Origin: Pseudorhizobium flavum | Lineage (GTDB): Bacteria > Pseudomonadota > Alphaproteobacteria > Rhizobiales > Rhizobiaceae | NCBI RefSeq assembly: GCF_902502825.2 | Contig: NZ_LR723670.1 | Location: 1,798,001 to 1,862,000 of the forward strand | Reading direction: 5' to 3' | Length of the DNA stretch: 64,000 nt | Shown: piece by piece, positions 20,291-27,577 of the stretch | Layout of the letters: each line of letters begins with the position of its first letter | Position numbering within the stretch: position 1 is the stretch's first letter | Made by a program: the position numbers and the translations under genes | The notes under the pieces: model-generated | Seen by the model: only the letters and a program-made list of their open reading frames with translations | The model's database searches: none | What the model was told of the DNA's origin: nothing

Positions 20291-20380
20291 TGGCGGAAGA
20301 GGTGGGATTCGAACCCACGGTACGGTTTCCCGCACGCCGGTTTTCAAGACCGGTTCCTTAAACCACTCGGACACTCTTCC
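20291..20380 (-). tRNA. tRNA-Ser (anticodon UGA)
   Basis: A 90-nt minus-strand tRNA including encoded CCA. The acceptor stem pairs GGAAGAG with CTCTTCC, discriminator G. The anticodon loop reads CTTGAAA (anticodon TGA in DNA), a long variable arm is present as in tRNA-Ser, and the T-arm has GGGTTCGAATCCC. Mobile DNA begins beyond its 5' end, with an integrase remnant about 80 bp away. Confidence 0.95.
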
Positions 20381-20457
20381 GTGCGATTGAAAAGGTTTGT
20401 CTTTCCCTTTTGTGGGAGAGGCTCGAAAGCGGCATTTGCTACCGCTTTGCTACCCAA

Positions 20458-20667
20458 TCATTCAACGGCTGGCTTTTTAGCAGCTTTGATTGCCGCGTCA
20501 ACTTGCTCTGCCGCGTTCGCCTGCATCCCCGGCATGACCTGAGAATAGAGGTCTAACGTGATGCCAATTGCCAGTGACCCAGCCGCTCACTGGCAATCTT
20601 TGGATGCACTCCCGCGGCAACTAGCTGAGTTGCGTGGGAGTGCCTGAAATCGTGGAAGCAGATCCGC
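20458..20667 (-). pseudogene. Tyrosine recombinase (phage-type integrase), frameshifted C-terminal remnant
   Basis: On the minus strand the sequence encodes RICFHDFRHSHATQLVAAG, the HxxR box, then ASERLGH. After that the frame must shift by one base to continue AIGITLDLYSQVMPGMQANAAE to a stop at 20458. The second frame contains the catalytic Tyr in DLYSQ. In the unshifted frame a TAG follows at once, so a one-base deletion near 20570 has broken the gene. The N-terminal two thirds are missing because the remnant stops at the left end of the IS3-family element. This is the tail of an integrase of a former phage or genomic island. Confidence 0.82.
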
Positions 20668-20731
20668 TGACCTTGCCCCGCTGATCTAATCCAATTTGAA
20701 GTAAGCTCTGGCCCATTAAGAGGACCAGAGA

Positions 20732-20998
20732 ATGAAGCGCAGCCGTTTCACAGACGAGCAGATCATTGGCATCCTGAAGGAGCATGAGGCGGGCATGCCG
20801 GTCTCGGAGCTTTGCCGCAAGCATGGCGTCAGCGATGCGAGCATCTATAAATGGAAGGCCAAATACGGCGGCATGGACGTATCGGAGGCCAAGCGGCTGA
20901 AGACGCTGGAGGACGAGAACGCGAAGCTGAAGCGGCTTCTGGCGGATGCGATGCTCGACAATGCTGCTTTGAAGGACCTCTTGGGAAAGAAGTGGTGA
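20732..20998 (+). CDS. IS3-family transposase OrfA
   Basis: An 88-residue helix-turn-helix protein ([29 protein letters not shown]) with a C-terminal leucine-zipper-like segment ([21 protein letters not shown]). It binds the IS ends and, in this family, is joined to OrfB by a -1 ribosomal frameshift to form the transposase. An A-rich stretch (GGGAAAGAAG) close to the orfA stop is a plausible slippage site. Confidence 0.93.
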   Translation: MKRSRFTDEQIIGILKEHEAGMPVSELCRKHGVSDASIYKWKAKYGGMDVSEAKRLKTLEDENAKLKRLLADAMLDNAALKDLLGKKW

Positions 20999-21921
20999 CG
21001 CCCGCAGCAAGGCGGAAAGCTGTCGCGCATCTGATGGATCATCACCAGATGAGCGAACGGCGGGCGTGTAAAGCCAGCGGCTTTTGCCGAATGACGATCC
21101 GTTACGAAACCAGGCGCAGCGACGATGATCGTCTTCGCGAGCGGGTGAAAGCGTTGGCGCATGAACGCCGTCGTTTTGGCTATCGACGCATCCACGTGCT
21201 GCTCAAACGTGAAGGGCACCGTGTGAACCACAAGAAGCTCTTCCGGCTCTACCGGGAGGAGAAGCTGACTGTGCGCAAACGCGGCGGTCGTAAGCGAGCA
21301 ATTGGCACGCGAGCACCGATGCTGGTCCCGATGGCGGCCAATGATCGCTGGTCGCTGGACTTCGTGTCGGATCAGCTCACGGATAGTCGTAGATTCCGGA
21401 TTTTGACAGTCGTCGATGATTGCACCAGAGAATGCCTGGGTCTCGTCGCCGATACATCACTCTCGGGCCTTCGGGTTGCCCGTGAGCTGGACCGGATCAT
21501 CGAGGGACGAGGCAAGCCGAAGATGATGGTCAGCGACAATGGCAGCGAGTTCACCAGCAATGCGATCCTGCAATGGACGGATCGGACCAGGGTAGAATGG
21601 CATTACATCGCGCCGGGAAAGCCGATCCAGAACGCATTCATCGAAAGCTTCAATGGACGACTGCGGGATGAGCTCTTGAATGAAATCCTCTTCTCATCAC
21701 TGATCCATGCCCGGTCAGCGCTCTCAAACTGGCGCAGCGATTACAACCACCACCGCCCACACTCTGGACTCGGCTGGCTGACACCTGCCGAGTTCGCTCA
21801 AACCATCAACCCGCGACGTGACGCGGTGCTACGCAGCCGGAATGGCTCCGCACCCCATCCCGCCGCTACCGCCGCAAACACAGCAACCCAAAACCGCCGG
21901 AGCGAACTCAAAACTGGATAA
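20995..21921 (+). CDS. IS3-family transposase OrfB (DDE catalytic part)
   Basis: In the -1 frame relative to orfA, open well before the orfA stop; the GTG at 20995 is a likely internal start ([18 protein letters not shown]). It contains a helix-turn-helix extension and the rve catalytic core with Asp in [10 protein letters not shown], Asp in MVSDNGSEF and Glu in [13 protein letters not shown], plus the [12 protein letters not shown] tail. All catalytic residues are present and the frame is intact, so the element is potentially active. Confidence 0.93.
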   Translation: MTPAARRKAVAHLMDHHQMSERRACKASGFCRMTIRYETRRSDDDRLRERVKALAHERRRFGYRRIHVLLKREGHRVNHKKLFRLYREEKLTVRKRGGRKRAIGTRAPMLVPMAANDRWSLDFVSDQLTDSRRFRILTVVDDCTRECLGLVADTSLSGLRVARELDRIIEGRGKPKMMVSDNGSEFTSNAILQWTDRTRVEWHYIAPGKPIQNAFIESFNGRLRDELLNEILFSSLIHARSALSNWRSDYNHHRPHSGLGWLTPAEFAQTINPRRDAVLRSRNGSAPHPAATAANTATQNRRSELKTG

Positions 21922-21939
21922 AACTTGGGGGCAAGGTCA

Positions 21940-22075
21940 ACGGACATCCGTGTTGTGAAGGAGATCCTTCAGCGGCTGGAGAACGGCAACCGGTACCAAC
22001 CATCAGACCGCTAGCGCCACGTTTGCTGATGCCAGGGATGAAGACGCATTCCTTGATCAGCTGATCTAGGTCGCC
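21940..22075. other. Unassigned fragment between the IS3 element and the FG-GAP gene
   Basis: A plus-strand frame reads IRVVKEILQRLENGNRYQ to a stop near 22013, apparently the end of a gene cut by the IS3-family element or by a deletion beside it. I do not recognise the protein. The rest of the stretch shows nothing else. Confidence 0.3.
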
Positions 22076-23923
22076 TCACGCATACCAGATGCCGTCCTGA
22101 ATAGCGGCAGCAACATTCTCCTGGTTTTCCACACTCTCGGAGAAGGAGGCCAGCACCCGTTCACGTGCAAAGCCGCTTTCGAGCTCGTTCATCCAGTAGG
22201 TGAAGCCGTCGCCATCGGCGTCGCGATTGAGCACGTTCTGATAGAGCAGGTTGAGGAATTGCTCATCGGAAACAGTCTCAGGGCTGCCGTAGGTGGATTT
22301 GAACTCTTCAGAGATGATGAAGTTGTTGGCCATCCATGCGAGGTCACCCTTGCCCTCGTCCAGTTCCCTGATCCAATAGCCAAGCCCGTCAACGTCCGGA
22401 GTGCGATCGAATGCAGCCTGATAGAGGCGGTAAGCTTGGCCAGCGGTGCCGACTGTATCGAAGGCAAGAGTTCCATCGGTAAAGTCGAGGCGTTCTACAT
22501 CAATAACGGTGTCGGTGCCGTTAGGGCTCCCGGGGCGGATATCCTCCACGACCCAGTGCATGCCGCCCGGTGAGCTCAGTGCATAGCTGTCCCGGGCGCC
22601 TGAGAAGACTACGGTGTCAAGCCCTGGCCCGCCATCGAAGGTCTCGTCGTCGGAGGCACTCTCAAAGATGCTGTCTACCGCAGCTTTAGGCAGCAGATCG
22701 TGCAGTCCCTCTTCAGCGAGATAATAGTTGGCGAAACCTCCATCGGTTGAGGTGCTGAGGGAGGATAGCCATCTGATTTCACCATTGGCCGCTAGGTAGG
22801 CGGCCTGAATGAGTTCTCCGTCAAACCCTGCCTGAGCCAGTGTGTAGCTTGAAAAATGGTTGCTTCCGTCGTTCAACCAGAAAAGAACATCTTGAAGATC
22901 TGCATTAGTTAGAACGTCGCCCGAACGGACGATGTCGAGCGCGCCGTCATTGTTGATGTCGAGTAAGCGAAGCTCAAATATCCCACTCCGGGCCTCAGGA
23001 GTTCCAGTGATATAGGCCGACGTTTGATCAGTGTAGCCTCGTCCGCCGTCGTTGATGAGTATCTGGATTCTGTCCGGCTGAGAGAGTTCCAGTATCCCCT
23101 GTGCAAGGAGATCAAGGCGGCCGTCTCCGTTAAAGTCAAACTCGATGAAACCATGATACTGGTTGATGACGGAGGCAGCAGCAGGCAGTGTGGTAAAGTT
23201 GCTATCGGAAAAGCCTCCAGTTGCTGATCCCCAATAGATGCGATTGTTTATTCGCTCACCGCCGAGGATCAGGTCTTGGAAGCCGTCACCATCCAGATCG
23301 CTGAAGTCGGCGATCATGAACTTCTCGTGGTTTGGAATGCCGTTGTAGACAGAGGCGGGAACCTTCCCGGAATCTCTGGAAAAGTTACCTTGCCCGTCGT
23401 TTACAAGGAAGTATGGAGGCTCGACGTTCTGCCCATAGGTGTTGGCAACATAAATGTCCAAGTCGCCGTCGCGATCGATGTCCGCGGCCGCTGCCCCATG
23501 CGAAAAGTCATCGATTGAAGGGAGGCTTGAGCTTGCGTCGGCGAATTTGGCGTTTGCTGTGCCCAGAAGCAGGCGGTTCTGTTCGCCTGGGAACGGATCC
23601 ACGTCATAACCGTGAGCGGCGATGAAGATGTCAGAGACGCCATCTCCGTTGAAGTCAGCGAAAGTAACATTTCTCGGATGCGTCGTCAGTAGGTCGCTGC
23701 CGTCTGCCATCGGGTTGTCCGCGGTAAACGATCCATCTACATCTTGCAGGTATATGCGGAAGGGGGCAGTTCCGGGTCCGCTGCCGGGATAGACTGCACC
23801 GAAGGCGAGTACATCCTCACGACCGTCACCATTGATATCATAAATAACCTGATAGGTGCTGCCACTATATCCTTCTTGATAGTTGCGCACGCTCCCCCAA
23901 ATTATTTCGAAAACCCCGCTCAT
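22076..23923 (-). CDS. FG-GAP/VCBS repeat protein with DUF4214 domain, putative secreted protein
   Basis: 615 residues without a signal peptide. Residues about 20-350 hold at least six FG-GAP-like repeats, each with a calcium-binding loop of the form DxNxDGxxD (DINGDGRED, DFNGDGVSD, DIDRDGDLD, DLDGDGFQD, DFNGDGRLD, DINNDGALD), suggesting a beta-propeller. Residues about 425-485 contain a single RTX-like DGGPGLDTVVFSG repeat. Two DUF4214 units follow to the C-terminus (YRLYQAAFDRTPDVDGLGYW and LYQNVLNRDADGDGFTYW). DUF4214 is found at the end of type I secretion substrates and surface proteins in rhizobia, so export by a type I system is likely. No transporter lies nearby. Base composition looks lower in GC than the neighbouring genes. 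Confidence 0.8.
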   Translation of the reverse strand: MSGVFEIIWGSVRNYQEGYSGSTYQVIYDINGDGREDVLAFGAVYPGSGPGTAPFRIYLQDVDGSFTADNPMADGSDLLTTHPRNVTFADFNGDGVSDIFIAAHGYDVDPFPGEQNRLLLGTANAKFADASSSLPSIDDFSHGAAAADIDRDGDLDIYVANTYGQNVEPPYFLVNDGQGNFSRDSGKVPASVYNGIPNHEKFMIADFSDLDGDGFQDLILGGERINNRIYWGSATGGFSDSNFTTLPAAASVINQYHGFIEFDFNGDGRLDLLAQGILELSQPDRIQILINDGGRGYTDQTSAYITGTPEARSGIFELRLLDINNDGALDIVRSGDVLTNADLQDVLFWLNDGSNHFSSYTLAQAGFDGELIQAAYLAANGEIRWLSSLSTSTDGGFANYYLAEEGLHDLLPKAAVDSIFESASDDETFDGGPGLDTVVFSGARDSYALSSPGGMHWVVEDIRPGSPNGTDTVIDVERLDFTDGTLAFDTVGTAGQAYRLYQAAFDRTPDVDGLGYWIRELDEGKGDLAWMANNFIISEEFKSTYGSPETVSDEQFLNLLYQNVLNRDADGDGFTYWMNELESGFARERVLASFSESVENQENVAAAIQDGIWYA

Positions 23924-24189
23924 TATTCGCTCCCGCTTTAAATAACTTCGTCGGTACGGCTATGACTATGCACGTGAGATATCGGCCGGCAACCCCTGCT
24001 GGGCAGACAAGTCGCTGAACAGAGATGTTAAGATCGGGGTCTGAATGGATCAGAATCGGTAGCCGCCTGATCTCATCAGCGCACAGCCGAAAGAACCTCC
24101 GGCATCTTCGGAGCCTGGGCCTTCATCCATTCGAGGTCGGCGGTCACGCCAAAGGAGATCGGCACCACACGCGCTCTGTCAGCCAGGAG
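23924..24189. other. Gene-poor stretch with a C-terminal gene fragment
   Basis: Upstream region of the FG-GAP gene, then on the minus strand a frame reading VVPISFGVTADLEWMKAQAP to a stop at 24076. It is cut at 24190 by the IS21-family remnant. I do not recognise the protein. A possible N-terminal part of a small gene lies on the far side of the remnant (see 24691-24815). Confidence 0.35.
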
Positions 24190-24690
24190 TGTTGATTTCC
24201 ACTGAGAGCCGACCCGGCGTTTCCACCGAGAATTGACCCTCCTTTTAGGTATCGTTCGGGTTGTTAGTCGGGGTCAAGTTCCTGCGTTTCTCCTTTGATA
24301 TTTTGGGCTGATGGGCCGAGCTGTTCTTGAAGCGGAAGCTGTCGTTTCCGGTTTCGAGGATGTGGCAGTGGTGGGTGAGCCGGTCGAGCAGCGCGGTGGT
24401 CATCTTTGCGTCGCCGAAGACGCTTGCGGCCTCTCCGGCACGTTGAACTTCGGCTCCACGTCGCCGGCGCGTAGATATTTGCGGATGGTATTCCGAGATC
24501 AGCCGGTCCTGCGGCAAATCTCCCGGATCGATAGATGCTCTCGAAAATGCCAGCGTCGGATCACGCTCAATAACGCCATGTCGATCACTCCATAGCCCCG
24601 CTGAAAATATGCGAGGGATGGTTGGAACATCGATCAATTCTCAATGGAAATATCTGGCTGCGCCGGGTCAGCTCTCAGTGGAAATTAACA
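24190..24690 (-). mobile_element. IS21-family internal-deletion derivative (501 bp)
   Basis: The ends are inverted repeats (TGTTGATTTCCACTGAGAGC on the left, TGTTAATTTCCACTGAGAGC on the right, read inwards), each followed by a second subterminal copy near TTTCCACCGAGAATTGA, as in IS21 elements. Inside, on the minus strand, the first ~50 codons of istA (ATG at 24579, [20 protein letters not shown]) run into the last ~60 codons of istB ([20 protein letters not shown]). The junction is near 24430. The istA part also has an in-frame TGA near 24500. Transposition would need enzymes in trans. Confidence 0.85.
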
Positions 24691-24815
24691 TGCAGGGCTC
24701 CACTACGATGGAACCATCGGGGTTCAAGTGGCCCGATTCGCGTTTCTCATTCGCGAGGTCAGCTGCCAATCTCAAGAGCGCCGTTGACCATCTATTGTGG
24801 CTGGAACGGGACAAT
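24691..24815 (-). pseudogene. Small ORF cut by the IS21 remnant (unknown)
   Basis: Immediately after the broken prtN gene a minus-strand frame opens at a possible TTG (LSRSSHNRWSTALLRLAAD) and continues to GSIVVEP before meeting the IS21-family end at 24690. Its continuation may be the fragment at 24076-24189, but the joined frame is not clean. No function is assigned. Confidence 0.3.
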
Positions 24816-24817
24816 GC

Positions 24818-25122
24818 TTAGACCTTGCTCCAATCGAGTTGCCGTTGCTCTTTCAGGGCAGCCTCACGCCTCTTGTCAATGAAGGCTGCCAGATCTTTCA
24901 TGTGCACACCCAGTTGGCCTTTCTAGATGTATCGAGGCGGACGATGGGAAGATCGATTTCGCAGCGACTGAGTTTGCGCTTAAAGTTGTGCGACGATAGA
25001 TGCCCAAAGTAATCGCGGCGCACCTCCTCGATCATAATGATCGGTCGCGCGCCGTATTGAGCCATTAACAGTGCCTCGGTTGAGAGAGTACACTTCGGGC
25101 CTTTGGGAGAACGTTCTGCCAC
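24818..25122 (-). pseudogene. prtN: PrtN-type pyocin activator protein, frameshifted
   Basis: PrtN is the positive regulator of R/F-type pyocin (phage-tail bacteriocin) genes in Pseudomonas, and homologues occur on prophage-like islands. The minus-strand frame from the ATG at 25122 reads STEALLMAQYGARPIIMIEE, RRDYFGHLSSHNFKRK and EIDLPIVRLDTSRKAN, all matching the family. It then stops at TGA. The conserved end GVHMKDLAAFIDKRREAALK continues in another frame to a TAA at 24818, so one base has been lost near 24912. The first ten residues are outside the usual family start. It fits a degenerate prophage island with the integrase remnant. Confidence 0.75.
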
Positions 25123-25227
25123 TATCGGCTCCCACGTGTCGCCCGCTTCCTCTTTTCCAATGCTAACCGAGCGAGCACCATGGTTGTACTCGCGCAGCTG
25201 CCGTCAGATGAGCATGGCGCCTGCCAT

Positions 25228-25947
25228 CTATCGCGGTTCGATCCACAGGTTGAGATAGGTCGGGTCGAATTCGGCCAGGCTGCGTAGACGGTCCCAGTCG
25301 AGAATGGTGATCGTCTGGTTGATCCATTTGACCAGGTTTTCGCGTCGCATGGCCTGAATCACCCGGTTCATGTGGACGAGAGACAGGCCCATCACGTCCG
25401 CCATCTCGGCCTGGCTGAGGGGCAAGTGGAAGCTCAGCCCTTCGACGCGACCGGTTACCTGCAGGCGGACATAGAGCTCGCACATGATGTGGGCCAGATG
25501 GGAGGCCTTCGAACGCCGGCCCATGGCGACGATCCAGGATCGATGGATTGCCCCGTGGATCAGGGTATCGAGCCACATCAGCCGCGTCAGGTGAGGCGAA
25601 TTCTCCGTAAGCGACTTGAGTTCACCGTGCTCGGCCAGAAGAACGCGGCAGGGTGAAAGTGCGACAATCCCATGGTCCATCGTCTTCATCAGGAAGGCGT
25701 GAAGATCGACGAAATCGCCGGCGACGTGGAGCGCCGTGATCTGGCGGCTTCCCCCTTCGGTGATCTTGTAGCGGGCGGCAAATCCTTCGCAAAGCAATGT
25801 ACTGACGGTCGGCTGCGCTCCTTCGGCGACGATGTCGTCGCCCTTTCCAAAGCTCCGTTCCTTCGAGAGTGTTCCGTGGAGGAGAGCCCGCTCCGCTCCC
25901 GAAAGAACGTCCCGGTGTTCGAGGTTCTGGAATAGCGCTTCGATCAT
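25228..25947 (-). CDS. Crp/Fnr family transcriptional regulator
   Basis: 239 residues with a cNMP-binding-like beta-barrel (about residues 20-130) followed by a winged helix-turn-helix (about 150-225) with the recognition segment LSQAEMADVMGLSLVHMNRVIQ. No Fnr-type cysteine cluster is visible at the N-terminus, and the barrel lacks an obvious complete cAMP-binding RxS motif, so the signal is unknown. It is divergent from the DUF6894 gene, 115 bp apart, and could regulate it or itself. The 105 bp to the broken prtN gene mark the end of the accessory patch. Confidence 0.88.
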   Translation of the reverse strand: MIEALFQNLEHRDVLSGAERALLHGTLSKERSFGKGDDIVAEGAQPTVSTLLCEGFAARYKITEGGSRQITALHVAGDFVDLHAFLMKTMDHGIVALSPCRVLLAEHGELKSLTENSPHLTRLMWLDTLIHGAIHRSWIVAMGRRSKASHLAHIMCELYVRLQVTGRVEGLSFHLPLSQAEMADVMGLSLVHMNRVIQAMRRENLVKWINQTITILDWDRLRSLAEFDPTYLNLWIEPR

Positions 25948-26062
25948 CTAGCCTTGTCTTCTTGGTGGCGACACGTTGGGTTCGTTGTGGAGGAGAACAC
26001 CGATGGTTGGAACAAAGTTGCCTAAGAAGTTTTCGACGGACATATGCCGGAAGAGACGACAC

Positions 26063-26302
26063 ATGCCCCGATACTTCTTCGACCTTGCAAACGGCGACGG
26101 CCTGACCCGTGATGAAATGGGAGTAACCCTCCCCATGCGGCATGATCTCCTATTGCAGGAGGTGAGCCGCATCCTCACCGACGTCGCCCGCGAGGAGCTG
26201 CCTGGCGTTTCCAGTGGCGGCATTCGCGTTTCGGTGCGCGACGAGATGGGCGAAACGATTCTTGTCGGTTCGCTCGATTTCCAGACGCGCTGGAGCACTT
26301 AG
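26063..26302 (+). CDS. DUF6894 family small protein
   Basis: A 79-residue protein of a family common in rhizobia. The start is the ATG at 26063 (MPRYFFDLANGDGLTRDEMG), where the family begins; a longer frame from 25976 would add 29 basic residues. The family pattern is the N-terminal RYFFDL, D-x-xG turn, and a C-terminal strand VRDEMGETILVGSLDF. Function is unknown. The following 180 bp before rlpA show no other gene. Confidence 0.8.
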   Translation: MPRYFFDLANGDGLTRDEMGVTLPMRHDLLLQEVSRILTDVAREELPGVSSGGIRVSVRDEMGETILVGSLDFQTRWST

Positions 26303-26483
26303 TCGTTGCAGTTTAACCTCTCGCTAACCATGCGAGGCGAAACGCTCATTTGCCCACAGAAATCATTCGCATTTTCGCCCACTTTGAAAACATTGGTTGT
26401 CACCATTGTTCGGTCGGAGTCCCGATGGGGCACTGACCAATGACGGGTGCAGGGGCGCCCGGTGACGGCAGGGGCATTGAGAG

Positions 26484-27512
26484 TTGAAATCTGGCGGCGG
26501 CAGACTTTTCCATTTGGCGAGATGGCTCGGAGTGGCCTTGATGTGTTTCGGCGTGGCATCGTGTTCCACCACGCAACCGAAAGGCCAGAAGCCGCGGAGC
26601 AAGGAGTATTTCTCTGAGAAGGAATATGGCGTAAAGGCCAGCCCGCGCGTGGTGACTGAAGGCAAGCCCGTCCCTAAGGGCGGAGGGCGCTTCATGGTCG
26701 GCAAGCCCTACGAGGTCAAGGGCAAGACCTACGTCCCCAACGAAGATCCTTCCTACAACAAGACCGGTCTGGCTTCATGGTACGGCTCGGCCTTTCACGG
26801 CAGGCTCACCGCCAACGGCGAGGTCTACGACAAGGAACATCTGTCGGCGGCTCACCCGACGTTTCCTCTGCCTAGCTATGCGCGGGTGACGAACACCGAA
26901 ACCGGTGCATCCGTCATCGTTCGCGTCAATGATCGCGGCCCGTTCCATCCCGGCCGCATCATCGATGTCTCTGCCAAGACTGCTGAACTGCTCGACATGA
27001 AACGTGCGGGAACCGCGAAGGTGAACGTCCAGTATGTCGGGCGTGCACGAATGGACGGACACGACATGCCGTACCTGATGGCCTCCTATATCGGCAAGGG
27101 AGACCGTCTGCCTTCGGTCCAGCCGGAGGGCCAGATCGCCAGTGGCGTCATGGTTGCTTCCAATGCCCCGTTTGGCCAGGAATTGCAGAGCTATGACGGC
27201 GGGGTCCCTGTGCCGGTCGCCTTCGGCGGACCCACCCCGAGCGGACCACGGGATCCGTCTGCTCAGGCGTTCGACGCCCTCGCTAGCCAGGACACATTCG
27301 CGGCCCTGCCCGAGATGGGGCCGCTGCCTGCGGAGCGCCCCGGTTATGGGATCGTGGGGCTCTCGAGCGGCCTAACATCGGCCTATGTCGTGGAACCGGT
27401 GAGCGAGGTGGAGCTCGTCTTCGATGCGATAATGGTCCGCAATGACGGCCTTACCGAAGGCTCCATCCTCTCGTATGCCGCTCGGCGACACGGCAAAAAA
27501 GCATCGCAGTAA
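26484..27512 (+). CDS. rlpA: Septal ring lytic transglycosylase RlpA family lipoprotein
   Basis: Cell-wall enzyme that in studied species cleaves peptidoglycan glycan strands lacking stem peptides. The 342 residues begin with a lipoprotein signal (hydrophobic LGVALMCFGVASC, lipobox Cys near 27). The double-psi beta-barrel domain (about residues 90-185) shows GLASWYGSAFHGRLTANGE and VRVNDRGPFHPGRIIDVS with the catalytic-type Asp. The C-terminal 150 residues are low complexity and no SPOR domain is evident. The start is TTG; a later internal start would damage the signal peptide. It leads the operon that continues with the dac gene. Confidence 0.9.
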   Translation: MKSGGGRLFHLARWLGVALMCFGVASCSTTQPKGQKPRSKEYFSEKEYGVKASPRVVTEGKPVPKGGGRFMVGKPYEVKGKTYVPNEDPSYNKTGLASWYGSAFHGRLTANGEVYDKEHLSAAHPTFPLPSYARVTNTETGASVIVRVNDRGPFHPGRIIDVSAKTAELLDMKRAGTAKVNVQYVGRARMDGHDMPYLMASYIGKGDRLPSVQPEGQIASGVMVASNAPFGQELQSYDGGVPVPVAFGGPTPSGPRDPSAQAFDALASQDTFAALPEMGPLPAERPGYGIVGLSSGLTSAYVVEPVSEVELVFDAIMVRNDGLTEGSILSYAARRHGKKASQ

Positions 27513-27577
27513 CACGAGCGCAATTGCCCGGATCGTGCCATGTTGATACGCGTATGCCGATCATACGCGGAGCAGTC

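Larger units (their letters stand above)
20668..21939 (+). mobile_element. IS3-family (IS407-type) insertion sequence, complete
   Basis: The 1272-bp element begins TGACCTTGCCCC and ends with the inverse (GGGGCAAGGTCA), 12 bp identical and then imperfect. It contains the overlapping orfA and orfB of the family. The four bases outside the ends are CCGC and ACGG, so there is no target duplication. The left flank is integrase sequence and the right flank is not, suggesting a deletion or recombination next to the element after insertion. Confidence 0.9.

Noticed and set aside
20283..20400. Possible attachment site at the tRNA 3' end with island to the left
   Set aside because: The left side of the tRNA continues into ordinary core genes and the mobile DNA is on the 5' side. 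I found no repeat of the tRNA end in the accessory patch.
24245..24637. 130-residue ORF as a real gene
   Set aside because: It is a chance frame through the istA-istB deletion junction; only the last ~60 residues are true istB sequence and the first part is istA read out of frame.
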